From NCBI GenBank assembly GCA_016185125.1, contig JACPOC010000022.1:62001-126000 (forward strand): a stretch of 64,000 nt of DNA. The letters run 5' to 3'. Every line of letters starts with the position of its first letter. Within the stretch, counting starts at the first letter, position 1. This document shows positions 35,869 through 45,073 of this stretch, one piece after another. Below the pieces are notes generated by a model. The model was not told the origin of the DNA, ran no database searches, and saw only the letters and a list, made by a program, of their open reading frames with translations. Both the position numbers and the translations under genes were made by a program. This DNA is from Bacteroidota bacterium. Lineage in GTDB: Bacteria > Bacteroidota > Bacteroidia > B-17B0 > Aurantibacillaceae.

Positions 35869-37761
35869 TTATTTATTCTTAATTACTTTAAAAGTGGTAC
35901 GTCTGTTCAAGGCATGATCTTCTTCCGATACTGCATTTTTTTTAAGCGGTTGCGACTCGCCGTAACCTTTGGCAAGCATTCTGTTTTGAGGCACACCTTT
36001 TGATCCTAAATAGCTTACCACATTCTGCGCTCTTTTTTGCGATAAAGTTTTGTTGTATTCATCCGCGCCCTTTTCATCGGTATGCGAACTTATTTCTATG
36101 ATAACTTTTGGTGTTTCAATTAAAATGCGCGCCAATTTATCTAACTCAATTTTACTTTCTTGTTTTAATTCCGATTGATTAAAATCATAAGAGATATTTG
36201 GAATAACAATTTCTTTTTTACTGATTTTCAATAAACCAAAATCAAGGTCTACTCCTGTTTTTTTTGAGAACTCCATATTCTCTTTTACGCCAATGGTTGA
36301 AATGCTTTTTGAGTCGCTAAAAAACCCTGATTTTACAGCAGTAACAGCGTATTTTAAATCAGGCTTCAAATCCTTAAAATTAAATTCTCCGCTTGAACCT
36401 GTGGTAATGGAATCAATAATACCATTATCTCCCTTAAAATAAACCGTTACGTTAGCCACAGGTTTATTGGTTTCAGAGTCTACAATTTTTCCTATCGCGT
36501 TTAAGATAAGCGGTGCCCGGTTAAACGAATAAATATCATCCTGGCCAACACCTCCATCTCGGTTCGAGCAGAAATAACCTTCAAGAATAGATTTTCCGAA
36601 TACAATTGAAAAATCGTCGGCACTTGAATTGATGGGAGTGAGCAGATTGGTAACCGGGCCGTTGATTGTATTGTTTTTAAGTTTAACCGAAAATATATCC
36701 AAACCACCGTATCCGGGATGCTGGTTGGAAGAAAAATACAGAACAGAATCTCCTGATACGTATGGAAATACTTCGTTACCTGAAGTATTAATAATGTTGC
36801 CTGCATTAACCGGTGAGCCCCAGATTCCATCTTTTTTAGAGATAAACCAAATGTCTTTTCCGCCCACGCTGCCGGGCATATCCGATACAAAAAAGAGCAT
36901 ATTTCCATCAGAAGTGATGGCGGGATGCCCGATGTTATAATTTGGATTTGAATATTCGAAAACTTTAGATTTGCTCCATGTATTTTCTTTTTCATCGTAT
37001 AATGAATAAAAAATTCCGCAGTTTTCTTTATTTCCTGAAGAGCCGTTGCATTGCATAAAGTAACCTATTTTACCTTGGGAATTGTAGGCAAAAGTACCGT
37101 CGTTGTAATTGGTGTTAACGCCGCCTTTTAGTTTCGCCGGTTCTTTCCATTTTTTAGAAATACTCCCAAACCTACTGGCGTATACATCCGAAAATCCTTG
37201 GCCGGTGTATTCATCTTGTCTTTCTTTTGTATTCAATCGTGAGGATGCGAAAATAAATTCATCGTTCACAAACGCTAATCCAAACTCACTGTAAGGCGAA
37301 TTGAGTTCCGTTATATTTTTAACTTCTAACGGAATTGCAGATTTTTTTCCACTAAGCGCAAAATCGCACGAAACTATTTTACTTTTAACCGTATTATCTC
37401 CCGACCTCTTCTGGTATTCTTGAAACGCGTTTTTTGCAGCGGTATAATTACTTTGCAAAGTTAAAATTTCTCCATACTGCAAAAAAGCTTTGGGGTCAGA
37501 ATATCCTTCTTCAATTGCCTTTTCCGTCCATTCTTTTGCCTCTTTATATTTATTAATGGAATAAAACGAAGAGCCTAATTTATAATAAATAGTTTTGTTG
37601 TTCTGAGGTTCTTTATTTTTCTTTAATATTTTTTCATACAGTTCAATAGCGGTAGAATATTTGCCGTGCGCAAAGGCTGTATCCGCCTTTTGTAACAATT
37701 GTGCTTTTGCCGCAAATGCAAAGCCAATTAAAATAAATAATAAAATTCTGATAAGTGACAT
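35869..37761 (-). CDS. TPR-PD40-OmpA family protein (SprE/PorE-type)
   Basis: A 630-residue exported protein (signal ending FAFAAKAQ). In order: TPR-like helices at about 20-120; PD40 propeller repeats at about 170-400 (AITSDGNMLFFVSDMPGSVG); a carboxypeptidase-regulatory Ig-like fold at about 415-500; and a full OmpA domain at about 515-625. That domain keeps the peptidoglycan-binding Asp and Arg (EISSHTDEKGADEYNKTLSQ followed by KRAQNVVSYL). It should tie the outer membrane adhesin apparatus to the cell wall. Spacing to neighbours is 9 and 11 bases. Unlike the 867-residue paralogue, its OmpA site is intact. Confidence 0.93.
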   Translation of the reverse strand: MSLIRILLFILIGFAFAAKAQLLQKADTAFAHGKYSTAIELYEKILKKNKEPQNNKTIYYKLGSSFYSINKYKEAKEWTEKAIEEGYSDPKAFLQYGEILTLQSNYTAAKNAFQEYQKRSGDNTVKSKIVSCDFALSGKKSAIPLEVKNITELNSPYSEFGLAFVNDEFIFASSRLNTKERQDEYTGQGFSDVYASRFGSISKKWKEPAKLKGGVNTNYNDGTFAYNSQGKIGYFMQCNGSSGNKENCGIFYSLYDEKENTWSKSKVFEYSNPNYNIGHPAITSDGNMLFFVSDMPGSVGGKDIWFISKKDGIWGSPVNAGNIINTSGNEVFPYVSGDSVLYFSSNQHPGYGGLDIFSVKLKNNTINGPVTNLLTPINSSADDFSIVFGKSILEGYFCSNRDGGVGQDDIYSFNRAPLILNAIGKIVDSETNKPVANVTVYFKGDNGIIDSITTGSSGEFNFKDLKPDLKYAVTAVKSGFFSDSKSISTIGVKENMEFSKKTGVDLDFGLLKISKKEIVIPNISYDFNQSELKQESKIELDKLARILIETPKVIIEISSHTDEKGADEYNKTLSQKRAQNVVSYLGSKGVPQNRMLAKGYGESQPLKKNAVSEEDHALNRRTTFKVIKNK

Positions 37762-37770
37762 AGGTAAATT

Positions 37771-40700
37771 TTATTCTTCTACTAACGTTACCGGCCCGTT
37801 AATAGAAACCGATTTTCCATTAGCATCTTGTTTTTTGTAAATGTAAAAGTAAGTACCGGGACTAACTTTCGCACCCTTATTAGTGCCATCCCATCCATTG
37901 GTCCCTTCATATAATTTATCTCCCCAGCGATTAAAAATTGATAAATTAAAACCTTTTAAAAATACATCGTTAATACCATCTCCATTAGGCGTAAAAGCGT
38001 TGGCAATTGGTAATATTTTCATTGTTAGCTCACTGGAGGCTTGGCCGCGGCAGGTACCGTTAACTGCAATTACAGTAATTTTATCACCGTCTATAAATTG
38101 ATCTGAACTGTAAATATTACTGGCAGAATTCTGCACCGATACATTATTAATATAAAATTCGTACGAAGTGTAACCCGCAGGACTTGCTTCAATAGATACA
38201 ACAGAGCCGGTTAAAGCAGTGTTGTTGGGTGCGGATGATTGCAGGCTGATAACAGGATATGGATTAACGATAACTGAAATAGGAATTCTTCCGCCATTTG
38301 TACATCCGTAAGGCGTTATGGCTTCTACCCAGTAGGTTTTGCTTTGAAACAAGGCTCCCGTATACACGGTATCATTTCCGGCTATATAATTTCCTCCAAA
38401 CTGATTATCCCACCAATAAACATTGGCTTGCGGAGGCTGAGTAAGATTAACCAATAACATGGTTGAATCGCCGTAACACAATTTAATATCATCGCTGTAA
38501 GGACTCGACACTAAGGGAAGTTTATTTATAAAAATTGAAATAGAGTCGGCTTTACTTTTACAGCCATATTCATTAGTTACCTGTAAATAAAAAGTACTGG
38601 TATCGTTTATTTGAATAGTTAAAGGGCTAATTCCCAAATAGTTACCACCAAATAAGGAGTCGGAGAAAGCGTAGGTTAATTGTGAGCCGCCCAACGATCC
38701 GCCTGCGGTTAAAGTAACCGAATCGCCTTTACAAACCGCGTAGTTGGTAGTGGTTAAAGTTGGCTGTGAGGGGGCAGGAGCAACTTCTACCGATATTACA
38801 GTTAAGGTAGAGCTGCAAGGATTGTCTGTAATAGAAAGACTAATGTTTTTTGTTCCCGGGGTATTCCAGTAAACCTGATGATTACTGCTGCCCGAACCGC
38901 TGGCCACTATTCCCCCATCAAAATCCCAAAAATAAGAGGCCGAGCTGCTAACAGTTCCCAAAAATGTAATTAACTGGTTGGATCCAAGGCAAACTGTATC
39001 AGACACACTAAATAACGAACTTGGCGCCGGAGTGAGTGAAACCGTTACCGGAACTCTGGGGGTTTTACAATTGGTAAGTGAATCAAAATACTCTACATAA
39101 TACGTTGTTCCTGTATTTAAAATTGGAGTTAAATAGGTATTGCTATCGGCCTGTAACAGATTGCCGCCGGTTAATGCGTCGTACCAGTTAAAGTGTGATG
39201 AGCCTGTGGGTGAATTAGCAAAAAGGGTAGCGGTAGAACCTTGGCAAACATTTACATTGGATGCCACCGGAAGTGCTTGTCCGATAATATATCCATTGGG
39301 GTTAAGCACCGATGGTAATTTAGAAGTAATAAATCCGTTAGTTCCGCCGGCCGCTGAGGTTACTGTTGGAAGCACAAAATTAAAGTTGCTGGCAGTAGAT
39401 GCCTGACCCCGAAGTACACTTAAAATACATTCCTGTGCGCCTGGTATAAAGTCAGCTGTCAGGTTGTAATTCATAGTAATATTAGCTGTAGGGTTTCCGG
39501 TATTGCTCGTTATTTTTACGAACCAATTAGCGGTTTTTACCGGAGCGGGATACACGGTATCGGCCTGCATGTTAATATTAGAAGCGCCGCCCGAAGCACT
39601 TTGATTATAAGTGATAGGCCGGTACTTTGCAGGAAGGGTATTTACAACACCTAAGGGATAACTGTAAATGCCGCTGGCTGCTACTTCGCGCCGTAAATTA
39701 CCGATAACAAAACTCGCTGCCGAACCGCCTGTAATAGCTGTAGTAGCAGGGTTAGAAACAAACAGTTGAAATAATGTTGCAGGAACTAAATAGGTGAAAA
39801 TTTTGCCGTTGCTGAGTATCAAATTATTGGTCACCTGTGCGCTGGTTGCCTGAAGAAGATTCCCCGCGCTTTTATTCACTCTTAAATTATAAAACGGACT
39901 GGTTGCATTGGTAGTAATGATCTGATTAGCGGTTCCATTAAAATTAACCAATCCCGTACCTGCGTTAAAATCGCTGGTGTTGATAAAATCTCCACCCACG
40001 TTAATTGTGAAGTTAGTTACGGCTAAGGTTCCGGATGAAATAGTTAAATCATTTTGCACCGTAAACCCCGATTGCGGAGCTACAATTACATTTTTGTTAA
40101 TGGTAAGATTATAAAAAACACCATTTCCGGGAAAAATTTGCTGGGTTGTATTGGCGGAAGAATATTGAACGGTTAATTTTCCTGTTCCGGGATTAAATGT
40201 GCCCATGTTGTTCCATGTCCCGGTAAAATACATATCAAATGTACCACCGCCTATTCCTGTGGCACCGTTTAAAGTTGCGCCCGCGTTAATATCCACATTG
40301 TGTAAAATTAGCGCGTTGATTCCTGAAATAGTGGTGTTGCCTGCAAATGTAACTTTTGCCGCCGGAAAGGACGTGTTGTTACGATTGAACACACCGTTAT
40401 TCTGAAAATTACCAAAGATAACAGTGTTAACCGGATGAGCAGTAACACCCATTCCTGCCGAACCGTTGGTATTGTTAACGATTACGTGATTAAAATTGAA
40501 GCTGGATCCATTAATGGTTTGCGAGCCGCTTCCATTAAACAAAACTGTGGAAGTGCCATCGTTAAATGTGCCGTTGTTGGTCCAGTTGTTTAATAACACA
40601 ATATTAAAAGAGGAGCCGTTTAAAATTCCTCCGGTATTAATCTGCACGGAGCCAACCGTTATGTTGGTGTTTACAGTAATATTTCCTCCGCTTACAATAA

Positions 40701-40917
40701 CAGCAATATCTCCAGCCCCGGGAACAACTCCTCCCACCCATGAAGTGCCGGCGGTCCAGTTTCCTGCAACCGCATTACTGGTTATTGTAGCAGAATATGC
40801 TTTCTGAAAAAAACAGAATACGCTTAACAATACCACAACATTTTTAAACTTACAGATGTTCAATCTGTTAGCGGGGGACGTAACAATTTTTTTTGCTACA
40901 CTATAAATAAAACGCAT
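37771..40917 (-). CDS. Secreted adhesin with T9SS type B (gliding motility-associated) sorting domain
   Basis: A 1048-residue protein with a long signal region (hydrophobic core VVVLLSVFCFFQKAYSA, cleavage near residue 42). Residues about 45-350 are beta-strand repeats that start with a WTAGTSWVGGVVPGAGD motif; three or four Ig/PKD-like modules follow. The C-terminal about 85 residues (ANAFTPNGDGINDVFLKGFN onward, with FNRWGDKLYEGTNGWDGTNK) are a CHU_C/type B sorting domain. It should be exported by T9SS and attached or retained at the surface with the help of the adjacent PorP/SprF protein. Ligand is unknown. It follows the amidase gene by 15 bases. Confidence 0.93.
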   Translation of the reverse strand: MRFIYSVAKKIVTSPANRLNICKFKNVVVLLSVFCFFQKAYSATITSNAVAGNWTAGTSWVGGVVPGAGDIAVIVSGGNITVNTNITVGSVQINTGGILNGSSFNIVLLNNWTNNGTFNDGTSTVLFNGSGSQTINGSSFNFNHVIVNNTNGSAGMGVTAHPVNTVIFGNFQNNGVFNRNNTSFPAAKVTFAGNTTISGINALILHNVDINAGATLNGATGIGGGTFDMYFTGTWNNMGTFNPGTGKLTVQYSSANTTQQIFPGNGVFYNLTINKNVIVAPQSGFTVQNDLTISSGTLAVTNFTINVGGDFINTSDFNAGTGLVNFNGTANQIITTNATSPFYNLRVNKSAGNLLQATSAQVTNNLILSNGKIFTYLVPATLFQLFVSNPATTAITGGSAASFVIGNLRREVAASGIYSYPLGVVNTLPAKYRPITYNQSASGGASNINMQADTVYPAPVKTANWFVKITSNTGNPTANITMNYNLTADFIPGAQECILSVLRGQASTASNFNFVLPTVTSAAGGTNGFITSKLPSVLNPNGYIIGQALPVASNVNVCQGSTATLFANSPTGSSHFNWYDALTGGNLLQADSNTYLTPILNTGTTYYVEYFDSLTNCKTPRVPVTVSLTPAPSSLFSVSDTVCLGSNQLITFLGTVSSSASYFWDFDGGIVASGSGSSNHQVYWNTPGTKNISLSITDNPCSSTLTVISVEVAPAPSQPTLTTTNYAVCKGDSVTLTAGGSLGGSQLTYAFSDSLFGGNYLGISPLTIQINDTSTFYLQVTNEYGCKSKADSISIFINKLPLVSSPYSDDIKLCYGDSTMLLVNLTQPPQANVYWWDNQFGGNYIAGNDTVYTGALFQSKTYWVEAITPYGCTNGGRIPISVIVNPYPVISLQSSAPNNTALTGSVVSIEASPAGYTSYEFYINNVSVQNSASNIYSSDQFIDGDKITVIAVNGTCRGQASSELTMKILPIANAFTPNGDGINDVFLKGFNLSIFNRWGDKLYEGTNGWDGTNKGAKVSPGTYFYIYKKQDANGKSVSINGPVTLVEE

Positions 40918-40932
40918 ACGTGTTTTTAAAAT

Positions 40933-43900
40933 TTATCTGTTTAATATAAGTTTAATAGTTGCAGATCCATTGTCGGTTGCAAATTTTATAAAGTATAAAC
41001 CTGATGGCAGTTGCATTTCCGTGGCGTTAATGGTTAATCGGTGATTGCCTGCAGCCTCTGATTTATTATTCCAGGCATATACAGCACGACCGAGTATATC
41101 CGTTAACGTAACCGTGGTATTTTCAGATTTGGTTAAGGTATAATCCAATGTAGTAGATTCGTTAAACGGATTTGGATAAACCATTAAACCTGAAACGGAA
41201 CTTAACTCTTCAATTCCAACTGCACTTACTACCACTGTTTGTCCGTTAGAGCTTAACACCGGAGAAAACATACCTGCGCCGTTTTTAGCTTTCACATTAA
41301 AATAGTAAACTTGGTTGATGGTAAGAGTAAGGTTGTTTTTTAATGCCATGGATTGTGAGCCGTTATCTGTCCAACCTGTAACACTTGTGTCTCCCGGATT
41401 AATTCCGATAGAATAATAATATTTAGTGATACCCGAATTAGGATCTGTTGTAGGAGCCCAGTTTGCAGCTAATTGATTGGTAAATGTGGTAGTGTTAATA
41501 TCCGGGCCGGTACCATCATTAATAGGCGTAACTGCTAATGGAGCTGTCCAATCAACATTTACCGGCATGGTAGTTATATTAGAAATATTGCCCTGAACGT
41601 CTGTTATCATAGAATTTATTTTCCCTCCTGCAAGTGAAAATCCGGCATTTTGATAACGAATGTCGTTTGTTGGAGCGTTACCACAACTAACAGATGTGGA
41701 GGCATTTCTGGAGCGGAGCACTTCAAAATAATTTACGGATAAAGATGCGTTATTAGTTTTAAATGACACCGAGTTACCGGAAGTTAAAGGCGCGGCATCA
41801 ATCCAGCTCTCAATTAAAACATTGTTAATGTACATATCCATTTTTCCCGTGATGCGATCGTAAATTAAGTTATAATCATAATATTGTCCGGCTAAAAAGT
41901 TATAATCAGTTTCTTTAGCAAGGGTTAAAACATTGTTGATAGACTTATAAAATTCAAGTTTTCCTCCGTCAATATTAAACTGTACCAAATAAGAATTACC
42001 CCTGTTAGTGAATGCCGCATTATCACAGAAGAAGTGTAATCCGGCTTTTTTAGCGGTTCCGTTTCCATCAATCTTTGCAGACCAATGATACATGTAACGG
42101 TTAGAAAGACTTTGTGTTAGGGAAGCGTAAAGATTAGTGTTAAGGCTTATATCATCACTTTGCACAAGATTTCCGGCTGTAGTTGCCCACGCGCCACTTG
42201 TTGTAGTCCAATCAGCGTGTAAAGTGGCGTTATCAAAATTATCATTTAAGAATCCTCTTAACCCATTAGCGCGCCATTCTGTTCCATTAAAATCAGCTAC
42301 ATTATAAAAACTTTTTCCAACCGTGTTATTATCCGCATCTGTAAAGTTAACAGTAAACGTACTGTTTTGCCATCCGTTTAGCGGAGTGATATTGGTGGAA
42401 GGACTCACCATGTCGCAGAAAGGAACCGTAAAGGTAGGCCCGTTAAAATAAGTAGTCCCTGATTTTATTCTCCAGTAATAAGTTGCATTAGGTTGAAACA
42501 CAAGTGCGGGACTAAATCCTACAGGCGCGGCAGAAGTAGATACATTTATTGCGGGCTTGCTGTGAATGGTATTAAAAGCAGGATCTAATGAAACTTCAAC
42601 CGTCCAGTTACTGGCTGAATTAACCCAACTTAAAGCCACCGATTTACTAGGGCACGCGCCTCCTACCGTAGCTGCAAGATTAGTAGGGCAGCCAATGATA
42701 TTTACAGCAATTGAACTGCAATTTGACCAGCAGCCCTGGGTGTTTTTAGCTCTAAGAAAATAAGTTCCGGTAGTACCTACTGTATAGGTAGAAGCCGAAT
42801 TAAGTGTGGATGTTCCGCACGAAGTTCCTTGCCAGAAATAAGTTGTTCCGGCAGGGGGCGTAGCGCGGGTAAGGGTTTTAGGTCCGCAGCTGCTGTTGCT
42901 TACTGAAGGAATTGGAGGTGTTGCAGGACTTGCTATTACATTCACAGCCAATGAAGAACAGTTAGACCAGCAACCTGCTGAAGATCTGGCACGCAGATAA
43001 TAGGTTCCGGAGGTTGTAACCGAATAAGAAAGTGCAGAATTAGCTGTACTTGTTCCGCAAGTAGTTCCTTGCCAGTAAAACGTAACACCTGTTGGTGGGG
43101 AAGGCCTGTTTAAAACCGTTAATCCACATGAACTTGAAGTAACGAAAGGCGCGCTTGGATCGGCGGGATCTTGGTTAACCGTAACATTTACTGAAGTACA
43201 GGTTGACCATACATTGGTTGAATTATCCCTTGCTCTTAAAAAGTAAGTTCCTGACGAAGTAACTACATAGGTGGAAGCAGAGTTACCTGTGCTTGTTCCG
43301 CAACTTGTTCCCTGCCAATAATAAGTTATTCCTGCAGGAGGTGTGGCGCGCGTTAAAGTTTTATTTCCGCAAAGATTGCTGCTTGTTGATGGCGGCGGAG
43401 GTGGAGCTACCGGACCCGAACCGCAGTTATTAATTAAGCAATAGTATTTTGGCCAGTTCCAGTTAATGCCCGGATCGGTATGCGATTGACCCGGAAAATG
43501 TTGATGACCTTTTATGCGGTAGGTAGATGAAAGCAAGCATGTGCTGCTCCCGCCATTACAGCTCGGGCCGTTATAGCAACTGGTAGGAGCGATACCATAT
43601 CCGGAAAGACAAATATCCTTAACTAAATTAGCTGAACCCGAATACATGGCATTTGTATACCAAGCCGCATTATTTATATAGCCCTCGTGTTCTATGCCTA
43701 TGGTGTAGGGATTGTTATTGCCCACGTGCCAAGCTTTATTAATTTCCAACACCATTTGGGTTATCTGACCATCCGATGAACGAACAACGTAATGCGCAGA
43801 AACCCCGGCACTGCAATTTTTAAACCACGAAATACAACCGGCATAATTTCCCTGTACGGTGTGAATAGTTACCGCCGAAATAGGAGTACCGCTGCGCGAG

Positions 43901-44652
43901 CTGTAATTACACGATGTAGGGTTCCAAATAGCCGGCCCGTAGTCGGCACTCATAATCTCGGCTCCTATACCGCTTTTTTGATAATTGCTGCCATTACCTT
44001 GAATAGTTTGGCCTGTTATAACTACTGAGGAGGAACTTAAAACATTATAATTTTCTTCGCCAAATACCTCAATTAAATTAATGTTATAGGATGGAAAATT
44101 ATAGGTGCTTTGATGATCGGGATTATTTAAAAAATAAAAAATAGAATATAATTGGGTATTAAGCGCGTAATCATTTTGAAGATCACCGTCGAAAGGAAGT
44201 TCGCTTAGAGCCACCAACACTTTAACATGCTTTGCAGGATCCGCGGAGGTAATGCTCATCAAATTCATTAAAGATGAATAAGCTTTTGCAAACGCCATAA
44301 TATTAAGGCGCGGATCGTTTATAATGTCTGTTTCACTAATGCCGGAAAGTTCTGACACTAATTTTAAATTATTTCTGAAATAATTTTTTCCATCTAAGGT
44401 TAAACCCATAACACCATAGGCTTTAGGAATCTCAATACAACTTTCAGGAGTTTGTGAATCATGCACAAGATGCTCTATTCTGGTATTTGCAAAGGCTATG
44501 GATTCAAGTATTCCCTTGGGGATTAAGGGATAATCTTCATAAGCCTTTTGAAAATGGCTGCTGTAAGAATTTGTTTTGTTAGAGGTTGAAGCTGTAAACT
44601 TGCCGGTTAAAAGCACACAAGAAGCAATAAAAAGAATAAATTTTATTTTCAT
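40933..44652 (-). CDS. T9SS-sorted N-acetylmuramoyl-L-alanine amidase with Ig-like repeats
   Basis: The ATG at 44652 gives a clean signal (MKIKFILFIASCVLLTGKFT); an upstream GTG would add 13 residues and is less likely. The 1239-residue product has a lytic-transglycosylase-like helical region at about 30-160 (IPKGILESIAFANTRIE, AYGVMGL) that lacks an evident catalytic Glu. A zinc amidase_2 domain follows at about 250-420 (AVTIHTVQGNY, IGIEHEGY, GQSHTDPGINW). Then come three near-identical Ig-like repeats of about 85 residues, a concanavalin-like domain, a fibronectin-type domain and a type A sorting domain ending in VYPNPFNESTTL. It cleaves amide bonds in peptidoglycan, possibly of other bacteria. 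It heads the adhesin cassette. Confidence 0.9.
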   Translation of the reverse strand: MKIKFILFIASCVLLTGKFTASTSNKTNSYSSHFQKAYEDYPLIPKGILESIAFANTRIEHLVHDSQTPESCIEIPKAYGVMGLTLDGKNYFRNNLKLVSELSGISETDIINDPRLNIMAFAKAYSSLMNLMSITSADPAKHVKVLVALSELPFDGDLQNDYALNTQLYSIFYFLNNPDHQSTYNFPSYNINLIEVFGEENYNVLSSSSVVITGQTIQGNGSNYQKSGIGAEIMSADYGPAIWNPTSCNYSSRSGTPISAVTIHTVQGNYAGCISWFKNCSAGVSAHYVVRSSDGQITQMVLEINKAWHVGNNNPYTIGIEHEGYINNAAWYTNAMYSGSANLVKDICLSGYGIAPTSCYNGPSCNGGSSTCLLSSTYRIKGHQHFPGQSHTDPGINWNWPKYYCLINNCGSGPVAPPPPPSTSSNLCGNKTLTRATPPAGITYYWQGTSCGTSTGNSASTYVVTSSGTYFLRARDNSTNVWSTCTSVNVTVNQDPADPSAPFVTSSSCGLTVLNRPSPPTGVTFYWQGTTCGTSTANSALSYSVTTSGTYYLRARSSAGCWSNCSSLAVNVIASPATPPIPSVSNSSCGPKTLTRATPPAGTTYFWQGTSCGTSTLNSASTYTVGTTGTYFLRAKNTQGCWSNCSSIAVNIIGCPTNLAATVGGACPSKSVALSWVNSASNWTVEVSLDPAFNTIHSKPAINVSTSAAPVGFSPALVFQPNATYYWRIKSGTTYFNGPTFTVPFCDMVSPSTNITPLNGWQNSTFTVNFTDADNNTVGKSFYNVADFNGTEWRANGLRGFLNDNFDNATLHADWTTTSGAWATTAGNLVQSDDISLNTNLYASLTQSLSNRYMYHWSAKIDGNGTAKKAGLHFFCDNAAFTNRGNSYLVQFNIDGGKLEFYKSINNVLTLAKETDYNFLAGQYYDYNLIYDRITGKMDMYINNVLIESWIDAAPLTSGNSVSFKTNNASLSVNYFEVLRSRNASTSVSCGNAPTNDIRYQNAGFSLAGGKINSMITDVQGNISNITTMPVNVDWTAPLAVTPINDGTGPDINTTTFTNQLAANWAPTTDPNSGITKYYYSIGINPGDTSVTGWTDNGSQSMALKNNLTLTINQVYYFNVKAKNGAGMFSPVLSSNGQTVVVSAVGIEELSSVSGLMVYPNPFNESTTLDYTLTKSENTTVTLTDILGRAVYAWNNKSEAAGNHRLTINATEMQLPSGLYFIKFATDNGSATIKLILNR

Positions 44653-44890
44653 AGTCTGAATTTGGTAGTTAAAGATAATGAAATTATACACAACATTATA
44701 ATCGAAACATTATATTTAAAATTTAAAAGGATTTAGAAATTTAAGGAAACCATTTTAAAGGTAATGCTCATCATTCCCTGATAGAAAAATGGCTTTTCGG
44801 CTTTAAAAAATCGGCTTTTAGCCATCCTTAAAAAGCGTTTACCTAAAAAAGTTAACTATCCTTTTAAACCCGTTGTAATTTTACTTTCAA

Positions 44891-45008
44891 GAAACAACCC
44901 CGTAAGGTTTTTTCAAACAAACTGGATGAAATGTTAAAATCTCATCAAACACACGAATTAAATCCCGTAAGATTTATTCGCCCACTTGTAGCCCCGTAAG
45001 GCTAACAA
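44891..45008 (+). ncRNA. Three hairpins with identical CCGTAA loops (candidate structured RNA)
   Basis: Hairpin 1 (44891-44914), hairpin 2 (44954-44980) and hairpin 3 (44986-45008) have stems of 8, 10 and 8 base pairs, each with one mismatch or bulge, and a C-G closing pair around the same hexaloop CCGTAA. The stems are different in sequence, so the pairing is kept while the bases change. They lie in a gene-free stretch (44653-45073) just upstream of a terminator. Function is unknown: they could be a regulatory leader, a small RNA or copies of a short palindromic repeat. The strand is chosen because of the terminator that follows. Confidence 0.6.
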
Positions 45009-45022
45009 ACAAAATGAAAAGC

Positions 45023-45049
45023 AGCCTGCATTTTGCGGGCTTTTTTTTT
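45023..45049 (+). terminator. Rho-independent terminator with no plus-strand gene upstream
   Basis: A 7-bp stem (45023-45029 with 45035-45041, one G-T wobble) is followed by nine T. It lies 24 bases before the ATG at 45074 and follows the three hairpins. No plus-strand gene is present in the 420 bases before it, so it ends either an untranslated RNA or a leader of the downstream gene. Confidence 0.8.
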
Positions 45050-45073
45050 AAGTAATTTATTTAAATAGTTAAT

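Noticed and set aside
36501-36995. A 164-residue minus-strand frame inside the OmpA-family gene
   Set aside because: It is a shifted frame of the well-supported 630-residue gene, which has clear domains throughout.
42690-43390. Regular repeats that could be mistaken for a CRISPR-like array
   Set aside because: The repeats have a period of about 255 bases, stay in frame and encode Ig-like modules; no spacer pattern exists.
44101-44690. Upstream GTG at 44691 as the amidase start
   Set aside because: It places 13 residues ahead of a perfect signal peptide at the ATG at 44652, so the ATG is preferred.
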